Source: Competibacter_A sp002352125 (GTDB lineage Bacteria > Pseudomonadota > Gammaproteobacteria > Competibacterales > Competibacteraceae). Taken from it: a stretch of DNA of 64,000 nucleotides. How positions within the stretch are numbered: the first letter of the stretch is position 1; the number at the start of each line of letters is the position of its first letter. Shown here piece by piece: positions 42,589 to 52,712 of this stretch. Below the pieces are notes generated by a model that searched no databases, was not told the origin of the DNA, and worked only from the letters and a program-made list of their open reading frames with translations. The DNA is taken from NCBI GenBank assembly GCA_035441325.1, contig DAOROA010000010.1, positions 22,351 through 86,350 on the forward strand, in the 5' to 3' direction. The position numbers were made by a program, and so were the translations under genes.

Positions 42589-45423
42589 GTGGCCGATTAC
42601 AAAGACACTCTCAATCTTCCCCAGACTGCCTTCCCCATGAAGGCCGATCTCGCCAAGCGAGAGCCGGATTTGCTGCGCTATTGGCGGGAGCTGGATCTGT
42701 ACCGGCGCCAGCGCGCCGAGTTCGCCGGTCGCTCGAAATTCGTGCTGCACGACGGTCCACCCTATGCCAACGGCACCATTCACATCGGTCACGCCGTCAA
42801 CAAGGTACTCAAGGATATCATCGTCAAATCGCGGACCTTGAGCGGCTTCGACGCGCCCTACGTACCCGGCTGGGATTGCCACGGCTTGCCCATCGAACAG
42901 GTAGTGGAAAAGAAGCTGGGCAAAGTTGGAGTCAAGGTGGATGCACGCGAATTCCGCGCTGCCTGCCGCACCTTCGCCGCCGAACAAGTCGCCAGCCAAA
43001 GCGCCGATTTCCAGCGCCTGGGCGTGCTGGGCGACTGGGAGCAACCCTATCTGACCATGGATTTCCGCGCCGAAGCCGACATCGTGCGTTCGCTGGCGCG
43101 GATCGTCGTCAACGGCCACCTGTATCGCGGCTCCAAACCGGTGTACTGGTGTATCGATTGCGGCTCGGCGCTGGCCGAAGCAGAGGTCGAATACGAGGAT
43201 CGCGATTCGCCGGCCATCGACGTGCGCTTTCCGGTAGCGAACCCCGAAGCGCTGCTGGCCCGCTGCCGCCACGTCGAGGGCCACGAAGGCAAAGGACCCT
43301 TATCCGTGGTCATCTGGACCACCACGCCGTGGACTCTGCCCGCCAATCGAGCGGTAGCGGTGAATCCGGGTTTCGAATACGTCGTGGTGCAGGTCGAAAC
43401 CGGCCAAGGCCAAGAGCGCCTGCTGGTCGCCGAACCGCTGCTCAAGGACTCGCTGGCCCGCTGGCGAATCGACGATTACCGGGTGCTGGCCTATGGGACG
43501 GGGGCTGATCTGGAAGGCTTAGCGCTGCGCCATCCGTTTTACGACCGAGAGGTGCCAATCATTCTCGGCGATCACGTCACCACCGAAGCTGGCACCGGGC
43601 TGGTGCATACCGCGCCCGCGCACGGCCAGGAAGACTACGTGGTCGGCTCCCGCTACGGTTTGCCGGTGGACAATCCGGTGGGACCGGACGGCAAATTCTT
43701 GCCCGATATTCCGCTGTTCGCCGGCTTGCACGTTTTCGCCGCCAACGACCGGGTCATCGACGTGCTCAAGACTCACGGCATGTTGCTGCGGGTCGCTCGC
43801 CTCAAGCACAGCTACCCGCACTGCTGGCGACATAAAACCCCGATCATCTTCCGCGCCACCCCGCAGTGGTTCATCGGCATGGAGCACCACGGCTTGCGCG
43901 CCCGTGCCTTGAGCGAAATCAAAAAATTGCGCTTCACCCCAGACTGGGGCGAGGCGCGGCTGCAAGGCATGGTGGAAAATCGCCCTGACTGGTGCGTTTC
44001 CCGGCAGCGGTACTGGGGTGTGCCGATCACTCTATTTACCCACAAGAAAACCGGGGAACTGCACCCGAACATGCTGGAATTGATGGAACGAGCGGCGCAA
44101 CGCATCGAGCAAGGTGGCATCGACGCCTGGTTCGAGCTCGATCCGGCGGAACTGCTGGGCGCGGATGCGGCGGATTACGACAAGATCAAGGACACGCTGG
44201 ACGTGTGGTTCGATTCCGGCACGACCCATCTGTCGGTGTTGGAGCGGCGTCCCGAACTGCATTTTCCCGCCGAACTGTACCTGGAAGGCTCCGACCAGCA
44301 TCGCGGCTGGTTCCAGTCCTCGCTGCTGGCCTCGGTGGCGATGCGCGGCGTCGCGCCCTACAAGGGACTGTTGACCCACGGCTTCACCGTGGATGCCCAA
44401 GGCCGCAAGATGTCGAAATCGCTGGGCAACGTGGTCGCACCGCAAAAGGTGGTCAACTCGCTGGGCGCCGACGTGTTACGGCTGTGGGTGGCAGCGACCG
44501 ACTATCGCGGCGAGATGGGCGTCTCCGACGAGATACTCAAGCGCATGGCCGATTCCTACCGGCGGATGCGCAACACCGCCCGCTTCCTGCTGGCTAACCT
44601 CAACGGCTTTGATCCGGCTCAGCATTTAGTGCCGCCGGAACGGATGCTGGCACTGGACCGCTGGGCGGTAGACCGCGCCTGCCGTTTGCAGGAAGAAATC
44701 CTGGAAGCTTACGACCAATACCTGTTCCACCTGATCTACCAGAAGATCCACAACTTCTGCTCGGTGGATATGGGCAGCCTGTATCTGGACATCATCAAGG
44801 ATCGCCAATACACCACCCCGCGCGACAGCGTCGCCCGCCGCTCGGCGCAGACCGCGATGTATCACATCCTGGAAGCGATGACCCGCTGGCTGGCGCCGGT
44901 TTTGAGCTTCACCGCCGAGGAAATCTGGCGCAACGCGCCGGGCGAGCGCGGCCCGTCGGTATTCCTCGCGACCTGGTACAACGGACTGTTCGCGGCCGGC
45001 GACAACGACCCGTTTGGCGCAACCTACTGGGAACGGTTGCTCGGCGTTCGCGAAGCGATCAGCAAGGAACTCGAAAAGCTTCGGGTAGCCGGCGGTATCG
45101 GTTCCGGGCTGGACGCCGAAGTGGATTTGTATTGCGATGGCGCGCTAGCGGCCGACTTGGGCAAGCTGGCCGACGAATTGCGCTTCTTCCTGATCACTTC
45201 CTATGCCCGGCTGCACCCCCTGGCAGCGAAACCGGCGGAAGCGGTCGAGGTCCAAATCAACGGGCAACCGCTGGCGATTCGAGTTTCGCCTAGCGCCCAT
45301 GCCAAATGCGTGCGCTGCTGGCATCACCGCGAGGATGTGGGCCAGCATTCCGAGCACCCCGAACTGTGCGGGCGGTGCGTGGAAAACGTTGCCGGCAGCG
45401 GCGAAATCCGGCGTTACGCCTAA
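42589..45423 (+). CDS. ileS: Isoleucyl-tRNA synthetase
   Basis: The 944-residue class I synthetase charges tRNA-Ile and edits valine. Motifs are the HIGH-equivalent PPYANGTIHIGHA, the KMSKS loop GRKMSKSLGN, the editing-domain segment TTPWTLPANRAVAV, and the C-terminal zinc site CVRCWHH...CGRC. I chose the GTG at 42589, giving VADYKDTLNLPQTAFPMKADLAKREP. It has AAGAGG 8 nt upstream and matches the family N-terminus (SDYKxTLNLPxTxFPM). A TTG eleven codons earlier is possible but poorer. Its stop overlaps lspA by one base. Confidence 0.97.
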   Translation: MADYKDTLNLPQTAFPMKADLAKREPDLLRYWRELDLYRRQRAEFAGRSKFVLHDGPPYANGTIHIGHAVNKVLKDIIVKSRTLSGFDAPYVPGWDCHGLPIEQVVEKKLGKVGVKVDAREFRAACRTFAAEQVASQSADFQRLGVLGDWEQPYLTMDFRAEADIVRSLARIVVNGHLYRGSKPVYWCIDCGSALAEAEVEYEDRDSPAIDVRFPVANPEALLARCRHVEGHEGKGPLSVVIWTTTPWTLPANRAVAVNPGFEYVVVQVETGQGQERLLVAEPLLKDSLARWRIDDYRVLAYGTGADLEGLALRHPFYDREVPIILGDHVTTEAGTGLVHTAPAHGQEDYVVGSRYGLPVDNPVGPDGKFLPDIPLFAGLHVFAANDRVIDVLKTHGMLLRVARLKHSYPHCWRHKTPIIFRATPQWFIGMEHHGLRARALSEIKKLRFTPDWGEARLQGMVENRPDWCVSRQRYWGVPITLFTHKKTGELHPNMLELMERAAQRIEQGGIDAWFELDPAELLGADAADYDKIKDTLDVWFDSGTTHLSVLERRPELHFPAELYLEGSDQHRGWFQSSLLASVAMRGVAPYKGLLTHGFTVDAQGRKMSKSLGNVVAPQKVVNSLGADVLRLWVAATDYRGEMGVSDEILKRMADSYRRMRNTARFLLANLNGFDPAQHLVPPERMLALDRWAVDRACRLQEEILEAYDQYLFHLIYQKIHNFCSVDMGSLYLDIIKDRQYTTPRDSVARRSAQTAMYHILEAMTRWLAPVLSFTAEEIWRNAPGERGPSVFLATWYNGLFAAGDNDPFGATYWERLLGVREAISKELEKLRVAGGIGSGLDAEVDLYCDGALAADLGKLADELRFFLITSYARLHPLAAKPAEAVEVQINGQPLAIRVSPSAHAKCVRCWHHREDVGQHSEHPELCGRCVENVAGSGEIRRYA

Positions 45424-45893
45424 TGGCTACGCCCAAGTGGTGCTGGTGGTTGAGCGGAACGGTCGTGGCGCTCGATCAGGCTACCAAACACCTTGCCGAA
45501 ACGCTGCTGGCGATGCACCAACCGGTACCGGTGCTGCCGTCGTTCAACCTGACGCTGACGTATAACACCGGCGCAGCGTTCAGCTTTCTCGCCGGTGCCG
45601 ACGGTTGGCAACGCTGGTTTTTTCTGGGCTTGGGCACGGCGGTCAGCATCGGCCTGATCGCCTGGCTGTGGCGGCTCAAACCGGGGGATAGCTGGCTGGC
45701 GGCGGCGCTAGCGCTGATTTTGGCCGGTGCGGTCGGTAATCTGATCGACCGTGCCTGGCTCGGACAGGTGATCGATTTTATCCAGGTTTATTACGACCGC
45801 TGGTATTTCCCGGTTTTCAACATCGCGGATATTTCCATCAATATCGGCGCGGCGCTGCTAGTGGTGGATAGTTTGCTGCGGAGAAACGCATGA
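45423..45893 (+). CDS. lspA: Lipoprotein signal peptidase II
   Basis: The 156-residue inner-membrane aspartic protease removes lipoprotein signal peptides. It has four membrane segments and the conserved NTGAAFSFL, GAVGNLIDR and FNIADISINIG motifs; the two catalytic Asp residues lie in NLIDR and FNIAD. The ATG at 45423 overlaps the ileS TAA by one base. It would process lipoproteins such as the GspD of this window. Confidence 0.96.
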   Translation: MATPKWCWWLSGTVVALDQATKHLAETLLAMHQPVPVLPSFNLTLTYNTGAAFSFLAGADGWQRWFFLGLGTAVSIGLIAWLWRLKPGDSWLAAALALILAGAVGNLIDRAWLGQVIDFIQVYYDRWYFPVFNIADISINIGAALLVVDSLLRRNA

Positions 45894-46828
45894 GCGCCCA
45901 CATTCATCTCGCCAATCCGCGCGGCTTTTGCGCCGGGGTGGACCGGGCCATCGGTATCGTCGAACGGGCGCTGGATCTGTTCGGTGCGCCGATCTACGTG
46001 CGCCACGAAGTGGTACACAACCGATTCGTGGTCGATAACCTGCGCCAGCGGGGAGCAGTATTCGTCGAGGAACTGGACGAAGTGCCGGACGACGCGACGG
46101 TGATCTTCAGCGCTCACGGCGTATCCCGGACAGTGCGAGAGCAGGCGGAACAACGCGGCCTCAAGGTATTCGACGCTACCTGCCCGCTGGTGACAAAGGT
46201 GCACATGGAAGTCAGTCGCCATGCTCGCGCCGGCCACGATGTGATCCTGATCGGCCACGCTGGCCATCCCGAAGTCGAAGGCACTATGGGCCAATACGAC
46301 GAGGGCCAGGGTGGACGGATGTACTTGGTGGAAACGGTCGAGGACGTTTTGGCGCTGGCGGTATACGATCCCGCCGGGCTGGCTTACGTCACCCAAACCA
46401 CTCTATCGGTAGACGACACGGCTCGGATCGTCGCCGCCTTGCGCGAGCGATTCCCGGCCATTCAAGGACCGCGTAAGGACGACATCTGCTATGCCACCCA
46501 GAACCGGCAGGATGCCGTCAAGGAGTTATCGGGGCGCTGCGAACTGCTGCTGGTGGTCGGTTCGCGCAGCAGTTCCAATTCCAACCGGCTGCGGGAACTG
46601 GCGGAGAAAGAAGGGACGCCGGCCTATCTGATCGATGGACCGGCGGATATCGACTCTGCTTGGCTAGCAGGCAAAACCGCTATCGGCGTCACCGCCGGCG
46701 CTTCGGCGCCCGAAGTGCTGGTGCAACAGGTGATCGACCGCTTACGCGAACTGGGTGCCGCCACGGTCGCGGAAAGCGCCGGGCGGGAGGAAAACGTGGT
46801 GTTCTCGTTGCCGAAAGAGTTGCGGTAA
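45890..46828 (+). CDS. ispH: 4-hydroxy-3-methylbut-2-enyl diphosphate reductase
   Basis: This is the last enzyme of the MEP isoprenoid pathway, producing IPP and DMAPP with an iron-sulfur cluster. The 312-residue protein has the three cluster cysteines in NPRGFCAGVDRAI, DATCPLVTKVH and DDICYATQNRQ, plus the catalytic Glu region and GVTAGASAPEVLV. The ATG overlaps lspA by 4 nt. The fkpB gene that usually separates lspA and ispH is absent. Confidence 0.97.
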   Translation: MSAHIHLANPRGFCAGVDRAIGIVERALDLFGAPIYVRHEVVHNRFVVDNLRQRGAVFVEELDEVPDDATVIFSAHGVSRTVREQAEQRGLKVFDATCPLVTKVHMEVSRHARAGHDVILIGHAGHPEVEGTMGQYDEGQGGRMYLVETVEDVLALAVYDPAGLAYVTQTTLSVDDTARIVAALRERFPAIQGPRKDDICYATQNRQDAVKELSGRCELLLVVGSRSSSNSNRLRELAEKEGTPAYLIDGPADIDSAWLAGKTAIGVTAGASAPEVLVQQVIDRLRELGAATVAESAGREENVVFSLPKELR

Positions 46829-46878
46829 CTCGCCGCTTCTGAGCACAACGTCCACCCTATCCGAACCAGCGATCAAAT

Positions 46879-46910
46879 CGAGGGCCGCAACCGCAACTTT
46901 ACGGCCCTCG
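46879..46910. terminator. Hairpin shared by convergent ispH and pilE
   Basis: A perfect 9-bp stem, CGAGGGCCG (46879-46887) and CGGCCCTCG (46902-46910), lies between two convergent genes. No long T-run follows on either strand, so it may be a weak bidirectional terminator. Confidence 0.5.
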
Positions 46911-46921
46911 CTATTCGCCGG

Positions 46922-47425
46922 CTACCAGCACCGCGCAGCGGCATCCCTGTCGGCAGCGGCGGCGCTGTTCGTACATTTAGTACCGCCTAAAATACATTTC
47001 ACTCCAGTATTGTTCAGGGTCAGATTGCCGCAAATCGTATCGCTGACTTGCGGCCCCACCCGCGTGGCCGTGAGAGTAAAGGTATTCGGCTGGGGCGCAG
47101 CCACCGCAATCGTGTAGTAACCACCGGGCGGTCCTCCTTCCTTGGGAGACTGGGTGAACGGCAACGCCACCGCCACGCCTGCCCGCGTTTGGTCATACCG
47201 GTTATTTTCTGTGTAGAACCGCTCCATCCATTGCGCCAGTTCCAACAGCACGGCTTCGGCATCCGCCCGGCGCGACTTGCGCACGCTGTCCTGATAGGTC
47301 GGATAAGCGATCGCGGCCAAGATGCCGATGATCGCCAATACGATCATCAGTTCGATCAGGGTATAGCCGCCCCGCTTGCCGACGTTTTGCCATCTTGCGA
47401 TTTGACTGTTATCGACATCCATCAT
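46922..47425 (-). CDS. pilE: Minor type IV pilin PilE
   Basis: The 167-residue prepilin has a leader ending VGKRGG, then YTLIELMIVLAIIGILAAIAYPTYQDSVRKSRR, with Glu at +5. The globular part (LLELAQWMERFYTENNRYDQT...ICGNLTLNNTGVKC) with a C-terminal cysteine pair is typical of PilE. The ATG at 47425 overlaps the pilY1 stop by 4 nt. In Pseudomonas pilE ends the fimU-pilVWXY1Y2E operon, as it does here. PilE joins PilVWX-PilY1 to the major pilin. Confidence 0.93.
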   Translation of the reverse strand: MMDVDNSQIARWQNVGKRGGYTLIELMIVLAIIGILAAIAYPTYQDSVRKSRRADAEAVLLELAQWMERFYTENNRYDQTRAGVAVALPFTQSPKEGGPPGGYYTIAVAAPQPNTFTLTATRVGPQVSDTICGNLTLNNTGVKCILGGTKCTNSAAAADRDAAARCW

Positions 47426-50400
47426 TGGAACTCCACTTGCCGCCAGGATTGCCGGCCAATCTCGCTATCGACAATGGGCAAATCCACCACCCCGCCTTCG
47501 GAAGTACTGACGTAAATCATCGTCTTCTTCAAGTCAGGAGCCTTCATTGCGGTGGGCGCCGAAGCGATGCTATCGATTTGCGCGCTGCTGGGCGCAAATC
47601 CGGTGGAGGTTTCGGTGACGGGCACGGTCGAGTTATTCACGCCCAGGAAGCTTGTGGACAACCGCTTGCCGGTCACGGCATCGAGAATGTTTACCCAACT
47701 GGTACCTCCAAACTTGCAGGGATCGGGATCGGGCAAGATGCTGGTGAAAATCACCCGGCTACCGACGACCAAGGGATCGCCGGGCACTCGCTCGCCCGCT
47801 TCCTTCAAGTCGAGATACCAACCGCGCTGCTGATCCTTTGGCAAACCGGTCACCGAATCGGTGCCGCACTGCTTGTCCGCCGGCAAAGCGCCGTATTCCA
47901 CGCAATTGGCGCTGGTGATCCGGAAAGTCTTGCCATCCACGGTAATGCTTCCCGTCGAGGTAACGGTACCCGACGTGCCGGCAAATTGGCAAGTCGGATC
48001 GACCGGATTACCCGGACAGAAAACCTGCGCTTGCAAGTTTGCACGGTTGAAACAGGCGGTCGTGACAACACCGAAGGCAACGCCGACACACGAACCGGCA
48101 TCCATGTCGTCCCATATCCCATAGAACGTTTGCCGGCTGGTGCTGCTTACATCGGTCGCACCCAGATACTTGCCCGTACCGAACAAGACCATGTAGGTAA
48201 ACTCCTCCAGCCGCGTGCTCGAATCGGTGTTCGCGTTCAATTTTGGATGCCGCGTGACCTGCGGAGCCGCCGTAATGGGCTGCACGTTGTTGCTGGCGTC
48301 TTTGGCGGTGAACAGCTTAGCGTAAGTCCAGTTATTGGGATTCGGATTCCGAATATCGAACCGCCACAAATTACCCGTCAGATCGCCCGCATAGATGAAA
48401 TCGGCGATCCCGTCCCCGTCGCCGTCGACGACGCTGGGCGTGGACAACCCCAGCCCTTCGCGCAGGTCGATCTTTCTGATGATGCTACCGTTTTCGACGT
48501 TGACCACGAACAGAACGGCAGTCGTAGTGGGCGTAGCGGGAACGGTAACCGGTTTGTTGGGATTGTTGCTGTTGTAACCGTTGCCAAAGACGGCAACCCA
48601 AGGATTGTTGTCGAGATTGGTATCGTGGTCGCTCCGCCGCACCAGCGAGGGTTGGCTGAAGGTCAATCCTAGATCGGGATCTTTGAATTCCCACAGCACT
48701 ACGCTGTCGGCGTTGGCTTCGGTCAGCGACCCGGGATCGGTGACGTTGCCGTTACTATCGACCGTGCCCGCTTCGGTCACGTCCAGGGCGAAATAGCTGA
48801 GTCCTCCCGCCCGCAAACCACCGACCAACACCGTATGCCAACTCTCGTCGCTAAATTGCACGTCGAGCGCGGTCGGCGAGGCGTCCACGTAAAACTGATG
48901 CTGCTGAGCGTAGCTCAACTGGGTCAGTGCGTTCAGCTTCGGATACAGTTCGCTCGGGACATACGCGAACACCTCCTTGCCGGTATTGGCATCGAAACCG
49001 TGCAACATGCCATCGTTGGCGCCGACATACACCATGGGGCGGCGATTGAGGCGCGCATCGGCAAAAGTTTGATAGTTGCCAAAAGGATAGCCCGCATCGG
49101 GAGGACCAACGTAGAACGGATTGGAATTGACGATGTCGCCGAGCGTGTTGCGAATGACCTGATTGGTATCCTCGTCGACATCGATGCGCTTACGGAATTG
49201 ATCTTCGTTGCTGGCATCGCCACGAAGATAGGCAAGACGTAGCGCGCCTTGATTATCACTACCATCCAAGGCGCTGATCTGGGCGGGATCGAGCGCGGTG
49301 GGGCTGCTGGTCGGGACGCTGCTCGGCCAACGAAAGGCGATACCGTTACCGTTGGAGGGCTTGTAGGTCAAAATCTGACGGTCATTAGGGGCCAGTTGGT
49401 TAGTTGCATCTTGGGTCCTCCAATCCCTCTGCGGTTTCCCATCGGCGTCGAGCTGGATCTGGCCCGTGGCCGGATCCACGAGCAGCGCGCGCACTTCGCC
49501 GTTCCAAACGCCGCTCTTGAAACGAGCCTGATAGACCCGGCTGCCGGCAAACAGCGACCCGGAATTGACGGCCACCGACGCCGCCGAACCGGTGCGGCTG
49601 ATGATCTGCTCGAAAGTGTCGCGCAACTGCTCTTTCAGTTTGCCCGCATTGGTCACCAGGAAGTAGTTGTCGGGTTTACCGTCACCGTCCTTGTCCCATT
49701 CCTTGTCTTGATCGGGAAGGTCGTTCGAGTCGGCATCGATGAAGCCACCCCACTTGGCTGCGTACCAGAGCGGGTCGTGGGGAATCAGCGAAGCCGTGCT
49801 GGCATTGACGCCAGCGGTAAAGGTGCGAGTCGCGGTCAAGGGTAAAGCGGCATTATCATCCCAGCCCGCAGTGGTACTCGGAGCGGGCGGAATCCCAACG
49901 AAAGTGGGGGGCGTGTCGAGGAAGTAGTCCGGGTCGCTAGTGGCAGCGGTATCGGTGTCCCGAACTTCCAGGTAAACGCCATCCGCCGTAGTGCCCGAGA
50001 TGACGTAACCCATGTGTTGAATCACGCCACCGGCGGCATAATCGGATGAAAGATTTACGACCAGTTGACCGGACGCATTGACCGAGAACGTATAGGTCAC
50101 GATCGCATCCATGTCGTGATCGGAACCGTATTCCGAATCTTCGTAATTCAGGCGGAACTTGATGTAAGGCCGACCGCCGTTAACCGTAGCATCCAGGTTG
50201 CCTGCCCCCGTGTTGGCGATGGTTTCGACATAAAAATCGACGATCGTATTGGTCGGTTGGAATTGCCCTTGCGTCGCGCTGATACCGCTACCGCTGACCG
50301 ACTTGGCAAACGGCACCACGGTAATGATCTTTTTATTTGCATCGTTATAGCTGGGAGTCGGTATTTCGATTGATGGCAAAGGCGAAGACAAGGCAACGCC

Positions 50401-52671
50401 GAACGTGTCAGTCGTGACAAGATGCGGGTTGCCAGTTCCGACAGTAATCTGCCTTACACCGGTTGTCTTGCCGAAATAGGCCACGCTGGCCGCATAGTAA
50501 CCACCCTGACGGGTTGGCTCTTCCGGCGACAGACCGCGGATATCGCCGAAGCTGTCAACGCTCTTTGGAGTTGGTGCGGTATCGTAAACACTGCCCGATT
50601 GGCCGATGAAGATGTTCTTGGTGCCGCCTTCTTCTTCGTCCCAAATGGTTTCGCCGATGCTCGATACGCTTAAGCTTCCAATGTCGCTACCGATACCAGT
50701 ACCAAAATTGGTATTGACGCCAGGCAACTGGTCGGTATCGAAGGATGGAATATCGGCAATGACTACTTCGAATGGCTTGGAACAATAAGGATAGCCACCT
50801 TGATTTTCCGCCCGGAAAGGATCGGTCCAAGTCGGTTTAGGCAAATTGAGGTTGTCGGCCGTATTAAATCCATCGAACTCGCCAGCCGTAACAGCATAGG
50901 CAGTGGTGGGGCTGGTTTTACCCGCGAAGTAACGGAGCCCTTCATACATCATCTCGGCGATAGGATTGCCCCACATCGCGCAACGGCCTTCCTGCATCGC
51001 GGTAACCATGGGGACTCCACAACCTCCATCGTTGTATGCGTAAGTCCCGCGAAACCCAACAATTCGAATATTATCGATCGTTCGCACGATACTGCCTGCA
51101 CTTCCCGGCGCTAAGAATTGTCCGGTAGTAGAATTGATTTCATTCGTAAACGACGATATGTTCTTCCGCAACAACCCGCCGGACAGGTGTTTCTTGAAAG
51201 AGCCGGTCAACAGGCCGAACGCCATACGGTCGGTCTCACCATACTCGTGCAATAGACCGGTCGGTTTGTAAACGGTCGGACTGCTTTCCGGGTAACCTTT
51301 GCACTCCGGCTCCAAAAGACCACTCACGCAAGCTTTGACGCGAACCGTGTAATCGGTGAGAGTGGATGTTGGAATGGTGCGCTGCCACCACAAATAATAG
51401 CTGTCGCTCCCAGCGTTTTCCTCCTGGCGAAATTCGATGGTGTGGGAACCAGCGGTCAGGGTGATAGTACCGCTGTAAGTCTGGCAACTACATGCTGCGT
51501 GTGCACCATAATAACCGGCCACGGCAGTACCATCGATGAGTACTTCAACCGCATCATCGCCATCGACGGCAAACGTATAAGTACCGCCTGCCGGAATCAA
51601 AATTTGCCCGGTAAAGACGGTAAGGTAATCATCGCTCCTGCCAAAAGGATTGCCGCTGCCATCAATCTTGCTAGCTGGGCCAGAGCCAAATCGGTTGGCC
51701 GTCGTAGCATAGGTCGTCACCATTTGAGTGAATTCGGTGTGGTTATTGGGATGCGCAACATTAACATCGGTGCTTCCACCTTGTCTCAAATCGTAGGTTG
51801 TTTGAGTCAGGTTAGTGAAATACTGGCTGGGTACCTTCTCCCAAAAGGTACTTCCGGTTACAGCACAATTGGTTCGTATTTCGCTACCGCCGGTCGTAAT
51901 TCCAGAGACGCACTGATCGCCTGCCACCGGCCGTTCGATCGACAGCCAGTTCCAAACCCGGAAATTACTGTTGGTAAGTACTCGCAAAAGGGGAAGTTGT
52001 GACGTATCGTTTTGCAACGTCGTATTGGCGAATAAATGCCGCGTACCGGTTGCTGGCAATGACAGCGGAGCATATTCAGAGATGTTGTAACCATCATGAG
52101 CAATACTGGTGTATTCCTTGCCCCAACTGTGCGCATCTTGGGGAATACGGGACCGTTCCAAGACGGTTTCCGTAGTGCTATCCGTATAGCGATAACCACC
52201 ATAAAGTACTCGCCGTATAGCATCGATGCGCGATGTGGTTAGATAATTGAGAAAATCACCACTCCAGCCACTCGAACAGGTTTTGGTGCGACTATCTCTT
52301 CTCCCTTGAATTTGAGCTTGCGTCATCGTGATGGGCTGAAAAACCCCACTACTATAGCTATAACATTTATACGAATCGAAATAGCCGTAATAGTCTAACG
52401 CTTTCCCGTTCTGAGTGAGATTGGGTTTATATCCAACATCGATTTCACCATCCTGGTTTACATCCGAGGCGTCGTTATACGCTTCGTAGTAAAGCTTATG
52501 ATCGCGTCCCATGACCAGCATCGACAGCGGAACCCCATTTCCACCAAGAAACAGTGGTAAATTAGAGATATCGACAACTGCGCGGGCAGTCGACAAAGGC
52601 AGCATAGCCGCGAATCCCAACAACAAACTGCCCAACAGGAATTGCCTATTCGTTTTTCGGCATTCGTTCAT
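47422..52671 (-). CDS. pilY1: PilY1-type pilus tip adhesin with PA14-like insert
   Basis: The 1749-residue exported protein has a signal peptide (ending PLSTARA). An early calcium-like loop DVNQDGEIDVG follows, then a PA14-like segment (about 320-435: TVFTGQILIPAGGTYTFAVDGDDAVEVLIDGTAVAGYYG). Its last 600 residues form the PilY1 propeller, with GMLHGFDANTGKEVFAYVPSELYPKL and HQFYVDASPTALDVQF. DGDGDGIADFIYAGDLTGNLWRFD is a calcium-binding loop. I chose the ATG at 52671, with GGAG 7 nt upstream; a GTG 15 codons earlier overlaps the pilX stop. It is expected at the pilus tip. The PA14-like insert could add carbohydrate binding. Confidence 0.92.
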   Translation of the reverse strand: MNECRKTNRQFLLGSLLLGFAAMLPLSTARAVVDISNLPLFLGGNGVPLSMLVMGRDHKLYYEAYNDASDVNQDGEIDVGYKPNLTQNGKALDYYGYFDSYKCYSYSSGVFQPITMTQAQIQGRRDSRTKTCSSGWSGDFLNYLTTSRIDAIRRVLYGGYRYTDSTTETVLERSRIPQDAHSWGKEYTSIAHDGYNISEYAPLSLPATGTRHLFANTTLQNDTSQLPLLRVLTNSNFRVWNWLSIERPVAGDQCVSGITTGGSEIRTNCAVTGSTFWEKVPSQYFTNLTQTTYDLRQGGSTDVNVAHPNNHTEFTQMVTTYATTANRFGSGPASKIDGSGNPFGRSDDYLTVFTGQILIPAGGTYTFAVDGDDAVEVLIDGTAVAGYYGAHAACSCQTYSGTITLTAGSHTIEFRQEENAGSDSYYLWWQRTIPTSTLTDYTVRVKACVSGLLEPECKGYPESSPTVYKPTGLLHEYGETDRMAFGLLTGSFKKHLSGGLLRKNISSFTNEINSTTGQFLAPGSAGSIVRTIDNIRIVGFRGTYAYNDGGCGVPMVTAMQEGRCAMWGNPIAEMMYEGLRYFAGKTSPTTAYAVTAGEFDGFNTADNLNLPKPTWTDPFRAENQGGYPYCSKPFEVVIADIPSFDTDQLPGVNTNFGTGIGSDIGSLSVSSIGETIWDEEEGGTKNIFIGQSGSVYDTAPTPKSVDSFGDIRGLSPEEPTRQGGYYAASVAYFGKTTGVRQITVGTGNPHLVTTDTFGVALSSPLPSIEIPTPSYNDANKKIITVVPFAKSVSGSGISATQGQFQPTNTIVDFYVETIANTGAGNLDATVNGGRPYIKFRLNYEDSEYGSDHDMDAIVTYTFSVNASGQLVVNLSSDYAAGGVIQHMGYVISGTTADGVYLEVRDTDTAATSDPDYFLDTPPTFVGIPPAPSTTAGWDDNAALPLTATRTFTAGVNASTASLIPHDPLWYAAKWGGFIDADSNDLPDQDKEWDKDGDGKPDNYFLVTNAGKLKEQLRDTFEQIISRTGSAASVAVNSGSLFAGSRVYQARFKSGVWNGEVRALLVDPATGQIQLDADGKPQRDWRTQDATNQLAPNDRQILTYKPSNGNGIAFRWPSSVPTSSPTALDPAQISALDGSDNQGALRLAYLRGDASNEDQFRKRIDVDEDTNQVIRNTLGDIVNSNPFYVGPPDAGYPFGNYQTFADARLNRRPMVYVGANDGMLHGFDANTGKEVFAYVPSELYPKLNALTQLSYAQQHQFYVDASPTALDVQFSDESWHTVLVGGLRAGGLSYFALDVTEAGTVDSNGNVTDPGSLTEANADSVVLWEFKDPDLGLTFSQPSLVRRSDHDTNLDNNPWVAVFGNGYNSNNPNKPVTVPATPTTTAVLFVVNVENGSIIRKIDLREGLGLSTPSVVDGDGDGIADFIYAGDLTGNLWRFDIRNPNPNNWTYAKLFTAKDASNNVQPITAAPQVTRHPKLNANTDSSTRLEEFTYMVLFGTGKYLGATDVSSTSRQTFYGIWDDMDAGSCVGVAFGVVTTACFNRANLQAQVFCPGNPVDPTCQFAGTSGTVTSTGSITVDGKTFRITSANCVEYGALPADKQCGTDSVTGLPKDQQRGWYLDLKEAGERVPGDPLVVGSRVIFTSILPDPDPCKFGGTSWVNILDAVTGKRLSTSFLGVNNSTVPVTETSTGFAPSSAQIDSIASAPTAMKAPDLKKTMIYVSTSEGGVVDLPIVDSEIGRQSWRQVEFQ

Positions 52672-52712
52672 TGCCATTCTCCAATAACGTGAGAAGGTAG
52701 TCCTTTCGGAGT

